IMG/VR virus record: IMGVR_UViG_3300030109_003951
Span: 1-64,000 of that record
Length of the DNA stretch: 64,000 nt
DNA from: a virus
Direction: 5' to 3' (one strand)
Below the pieces are notes generated by a model. The model was given only the letters and a program-made list of their open reading frames with translations, did not search any database and had not been told where the DNA came from. Shown piece after piece: positions 60,940-64,000 of the stretch. The position numbers and the translations under genes are program-made. Each line of letters begins with the position of its first letter. The first letter of the stretch is position 1.

Positions 60940-61772
60940 ATATAATCCTCCAATGTTTTCTTGCTTTTCTTTCGTATTTTCTTTCTAGTAATTGGCTTTT
61001 CACCAATCCCTAATAATCTATATTCTTGATTGTTTAATCTTTTTTGAGTGTAATATTTGAATTCCTCTGACCCTTTTACAATATCCATTAGTAAATGCCA
61101 TTCATTAGTTTTGAACCCTAGCCTTCTTAGTATTCTACGTCTTTCTTTATCTTGGGCAAACTTAGGGAATCTTAACATTCCCGCATGTCCACCATCAAAA
61201 GCATAAGCCAACATTTCATAAAAGTAAGGATATTTCCATCTCCGCTTAACTTTAGCATCCACAAATAATAATCTATTAAAGTGAACATGGTCAGATAATG
61301 CATTCATGAGAAACACATCTGGTGGTCGATTGCTCTTTAAGATTCTGGCAACTTCATCTCTATCACGATTTTTTAAGAACAACTTTACCATCTCGAAAAC
61401 ATCAACCTTTGGATTTAATGCTGGCACACTTCTAGGTGCAATATCTGCAAAAGGTAAATGCACCGTAGCACCAGCCAATTTTATTCTACATAATTTTTTG
61501 ATTGCTGCTGGTATTGATTTTTTATCAACAGAAGTTAAAACAACTTTGGCTTTTGCTTTACGCAAATGTTCAACTATCTCGTCTGTGTTGGCTTTATAGT
61601 GAACATCCTCAATTAACAATTGTAAATCTTTAGGCACTCCTCCCTCAAACTCATTAGCAAAAAATACCAACGGGTCATCTAACAAAGAAAGAGCCATTGT
61701 CGTTTTACCAGTAGATGGTTTACCAACCACAATAATTGGTTGTTCTTTTTTTGACATGCTGGCCCAACTCAT
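60936..61772 (-). CDS. P-loop ATPase with PIP-like C-terminus
   Basis: The 278-residue product has Walker A GKPSTGKT (near residue 17), VVLTSVDKKSIPA as a possible sensor segment, and a C-terminal basic tail ending KKSKKTLEDYI. LEDY matches the LEDW ends of two other replication proteins and resembles a PCNA-binding box. Its translation is coupled to the RFC small subunit. It could be a diverged clamp-loader large subunit, but the fold beyond the P-loop is not recognised. MSW at its start is not followed by DILK. Confidence 0.6.
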   Translation of the reverse strand: MSWASMSKKEQPIIVVGKPSTGKTTMALSLLDDPLVFFANEFEGGVPKDLQLLIEDVHYKANTDEIVEHLRKAKAKVVLTSVDKKSIPAAIKKLCRIKLAGATVHLPFADIAPRSVPALNPKVDVFEMVKLFLKNRDRDEVARILKSNRPPDVFLMNALSDHVHFNRLLFVDAKVKRRWKYPYFYEMLAYAFDGGHAGMLRFPKFAQDKERRRILRRLGFKTNEWHLLMDIVKGSEEFKYYTQKRLNNQEYRLLGIGEKPITRKKIRKKSKKTLEDYI

Positions 61773-62170
61773 TTATTTCCCTCCTTCAAGTCTATGATGT
61801 CCTGTATTCCATCTTGATTCAAATGTTCACCAAATTCTACTATTTCTAAAGCCTGTAAGAAATTGTCCCACTGACCTAAAGCATCTGGAATAACAGGAAT
61901 TAAATCACCTAACTTTAACAACGATTCAAGTTTTCTAACAGACAATATTGGTTGCTTTCTAGTTTTACTTTCATGTAATCTTAGATTACTTTCTATTTGA
62001 TATTGTAAAAATGTTCTTTGCAACGCCTCAATAAATTCAAGATTCTTCGCTCGAAAATGAACGGCTAACCTCACAGCAAAACCTACATCCCTACTTTCTT
62101 GACGTTGGACAGTGATTTCAGTTTTAGCCAATGATAATAATATCCCTTGTAATTGCTCTTTAGTAAACAT
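61769..62170 (-). CDS. LAGLIDADG-like single-domain protein
   Basis: GATGATACT precedes ATG 62170. The 133-residue product has a helix, then strands and a pattern like LAGLIDADG domains: VRLAVHFRAKNLEFIEALQR, QILSVRK-type strands and FLQALEIVEFGEHLNQDGI. The usual catalytic acidic residue at the end of the first helix is not evident, so it may be a domesticated non-nuclease. It lies between ATPase and ligase genes. Confidence 0.5.
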   Translation of the reverse strand: MFTKEQLQGILLSLAKTEITVQRQESRDVGFAVRLAVHFRAKNLEFIEALQRTFLQYQIESNLRLHESKTRKQPILSVRKLESLLKLGDLIPVIPDALGQWDNFLQALEIVEFGEHLNQDGIQDIIDLKEGNK

Positions 62171-62174
62171 AGTA

Positions 62175-63605
62175 TCATCTCACATAACTTATAACATCTT
62201 CAAGTGTGCTAATATCTGCAACTGGTTTATCATATCTTATTGCTACCATTCTAGGAAATCTTAGTGTCCAACCATATTCTGTTTTGGTGATTAAATCTGC
62301 ACACACAGATAATACAATTCTTGGTAAAAATTCATATGTACCATTATGGAATTTGATAACAGTTCTTTTTAATTTGTTAGTTATTAACTTGCGTTCTTCA
62401 TTACTAAACCCAACACCAACTGAACCTACATTGGCAAAACCACCTTCATCTTTAACAGAAATATCAAATGAAGTAAAGACAGATTGGTGTTTTCCTTTGC
62501 CATGTCTAGCAGAAGTAATCACAACATCCAAGTCTATCTTAGCAGGTTTGAATTTTAACCATGACCTTTTTGCAGGTTCGTATATTCCGTTAGCATCTTT
62601 TAACATGATTCCTTCAAAACCATCAGAAATCGCTTGAGCATAAAATAAATTTTTGTGCTTTTCAAATGAATTATAATCTGGGAAGTTCGTATATTTTATT
62701 GACCTGTATTCTTCTGGGACAATATCTTCTATAAATTTTAATCTCTCACGCAACGGTGTATTTTCAAAAAGATAATCAAACACTGCTAACTTCACAGGAC
62801 ATTTTTCTATAGCCTGTTTTATATCATTAGAATGTATTCTAGAATTTATATTTTTGAGAGGGGCTGGTTTACCTTTCTCTACTGGATAAATCTCACCGTC
62901 TAAAATATAATTACCGTTGTCCCAATTCTTTATTATGTCAACAACATCTGGAAACTTTTTAGTTATGTCTTTACCTATCCTATTGAATAATAATACGATG
63001 TCACCTTGCCTATGTATTTGTACTCTAACCCCATTATACTTGTATTCCATAATCAAGGGCCAAGTATCTGGTATTCCCTTGAGAGGTTTTGCTAACTGTG
63101 GTGGGACGGCAACACCCACTTGAAATTTTATTTTAAGTTCTCCAAACATTTTTCTCACAACACCATCATCTATTCCATTTCTAGGTTTTCGCAACCAGTA
63201 ACGAATAAACCATTTGATTTCATTATTCTTCATTTTATGAAAAGCCTCTTTAATTAAAACAAACGCATTAGATTCTGTTTTGCTACAATCTAATTCTAAA
63301 AGGTGTTTTATTTGTTTTACCGTATAATCTGATTCATTACTATTTTCAACATACCATTTTATGCCTTCACCAATATCACCATGTATTTTTATTTGTTGAG
63401 ATATATCATCTTCCAACACTTCATAAATTTTAGCAAGCCAAACAATTGCTTTTTTCTCTCCCATAAAATTAGCATCTAAATTAAGGCCGAGTATTTCTTT
63501 GGCCTCATTTGTCAAATTAGATGTTTTAACTATACCTTCTTTTTCATTGAGAGATTTTCTATTTTGAATTGCTTCGCACATTCTGGCGAAATCAGACCAG
63601 AGCAA
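62175..63605 (-). CDS. lig: ATP-dependent DNA ligase (replication type)
   Basis: TTG 63605 follows GGTGAT with suitable spacing and gives 476 residues. Adenylation motifs: MEYKYNGVRVQIH (catalytic K189), YILDGEIYP, KLAVFDYLFEN, GFEGIMLKD, and WLKFKPAKIDLDVV, then an OB domain ending LEDVISYVR. The N-terminal 180 residues are the helical DNA-binding domain. It matches archaeal replication ligases. It seals Okazaki fragments. This is the second ligase of the window; the other (17076-19538) lies among structural genes. Confidence 0.9.
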   Translation of the reverse strand: MLWSDFARMCEAIQNRKSLNEKEGIVKTSNLTNEAKEILGLNLDANFMGEKKAIVWLAKIYEVLEDDISQQIKIHGDIGEGIKWYVENSNESDYTVKQIKHLLELDCSKTESNAFVLIKEAFHKMKNNEIKWFIRYWLRKPRNGIDDGVVRKMFGELKIKFQVGVAVPPQLAKPLKGIPDTWPLIMEYKYNGVRVQIHRQGDIVLLFNRIGKDITKKFPDVVDIIKNWDNGNYILDGEIYPVEKGKPAPLKNINSRIHSNDIKQAIEKCPVKLAVFDYLFENTPLRERLKFIEDIVPEEYRSIKYTNFPDYNSFEKHKNLFYAQAISDGFEGIMLKDANGIYEPAKRSWLKFKPAKIDLDVVITSARHGKGKHQSVFTSFDISVKDEGGFANVGSVGVGFSNEERKLITNKLKRTVIKFHNGTYEFLPRIVLSVCADLITKTEYGWTLRFPRMVAIRYDKPVADISTLEDVISYVR

Positions 63606-63609
63606 AAAA

Positions 63610-63774
63610 TCACCTAAATTTAAATTCGGGTTCTCCTGTTAAATCACTAAGGACTTTCACCATAGCATCCAAATCATAATCATATTTTTTCTTTAACCAA
63701 TCAAACCTTTCTTCCAACTCTTGCACTCTTGATTCTAGTTCTTTCATTTTATCTATTTCTTCTTCATCTTCCAT
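63610..63774 (-). CDS. 54-residue coiled-coil protein
   Basis: The minus-strand frame MEDEEEIDKMKELESRV... is a charged helix with heptad spacing (residues 7-32), then a short tail ending GEPEFKFR. It ends four bases before the ligase start and begins two bases after its upstream neighbour. No homologue is recognised. Confidence 0.55.
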   Translation of the reverse strand: MEDEEEIDKMKELESRVQELEERFDWLKKKYDYDLDAMVKVLSDLTGEPEFKFR

Positions 63775-63776
63775 TT

Positions 63777-63977
63777 TTATTCCTCCTCTAATAAGTCTGG
63801 GAATAAAGTTATAAGTTGTTCTGCAACCATACTCATCCCTAAAAACACACCCACTTGAAATTCTTTTGTTCCCATATTAGTATCAGTGATTAAATCTTCA
63901 ACTTCACCATATAGAGTTTCTACTTGGTCCCTAAACTGTTGTATTCTTACTAATATTAATTTAATTCCTAAATCCAT
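63777..63977 (-). CDS. Small helical protein
   Basis: ATG 63977 follows AAGGTGATGAAA, a good ribosome site, and is preferred over GTG or ATG codons just upstream. The 66-residue product (MDLGIKLILVRIQQF) is helical and ends in acidic LEEE. It is the first left-reading gene visible; more may continue beyond the window edge. Confidence 0.55.
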   Translation of the reverse strand: MDLGIKLILVRIQQFRDQVETLYGEVEDLITDTNMGTKEFQVGVFLGMSMVAEQLITLFPDLLEEE

Positions 63978-64000
63978 TTTCATCACCTTCTATTCTTTTC

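Noticed and set aside
60936-61772. MSWASMSKK start as another copy of the virion tag
   Set aside because: Only MSW matches; the DILK part is missing and the protein is a replication-arm ATPase.
1-64000. Integrase, transposase or reverse transcriptase
   Set aside because: No protein with the relevant catalytic motifs was seen, so lysogeny or a diversity-generating element is not supported.

Overview
The window looks like most of the genome, or a large contiguous piece, of a tailed double-stranded DNA virus of an archaeon. It is very probably a magrovirus-like virus of marine Euryarchaeota (Marine Group II / Poseidoniales). Tail and head genes identify a tailed (HK97-type) virus: large terminase, portal, prohead protease fused to a scaffold, major capsid protein, connector, tail tube, frameshifted tail chaperone, tape measure and tail hub. 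The replication genes are of archaeal/eukaryotic type: family B polymerase, PCNA-like clamp, RFC small subunit, archaeo-eukaryotic primase, ERCC4/XPF nuclease, Cas4/RecB-like nuclease and ATP-dependent DNA ligase. The DNA is AT-rich and genes are packed with ATGA, TAATG or few-base junctions. Ribosome binding sites are mostly GGTGAT or GGAGG, matching the usual archaeal 16S 3' end. The assignment to magroviruses is inference from gene content.

Layout: genes on 1-47075 read rightwards, genes on 47232-63977 read leftwards, and the two arms converge on a short AT-rich intergenic stretch with a perfect 16-bp palindrome. The right-reading arm starts with an accessory block (21-10871) of mostly small unrelated proteins. 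The packaging/head block follows (10868-23593): terminase, LAGLIDADG-like protein, portal, small proteins, an 820-residue ATP-dependent ligase, protease-scaffold and capsid protein. Then comes a membrane/GTPase block (23605-27159), and the connector, tail and fibre genes (27156-47075). The left-reading arm carries small membrane and zinc-ribbon proteins near the junction and then nearly a full replisome, including a DNA polymerase B split into two genes separated by two small genes.

The most unusual feature is a shared N-terminal peptide, roughly M-[S/T]-W-x-D-I-L-K, on eighteen otherwise unrelated proteins, all on the virion arm. The same xILK core appears twice in the prohead protease, at residues 13-17 and 166-170 bracketing the protease domain, and once near the N-terminus of the capsid protein (SILK, residues 22-25). 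I infer that the peptide is a capsid-targeting and/or maturation-protease processing signal, so that its bearers are packaged in the head. Three tagged neighbours look like an RNA-end repair kit: a 2H phosphoesterase, a HAD phosphatase and a class II CCA-adding-type nucleotidyltransferase. This suggests virion-delivered tRNA repair. The replication arm has its own short tag: PCNA-interacting-like C-termini (LEDW/LEDY) on the polymerase C-subunit, the Cas4-like nuclease and a clamp-loader-adjacent ATPase.

Other points include a small Ras/Arf-like GTPase with an N-terminal membrane segment beside two membrane proteins, two genes that appear to start at ATC or ATT, a -1 frameshift site in the tail chaperone, and a TATA-box promoter placed for leaderless transcription of the protease-capsid genes. 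No tRNA, CRISPR array, integrase or transposon was seen. All functional statements come from reading motifs; no database search was run.
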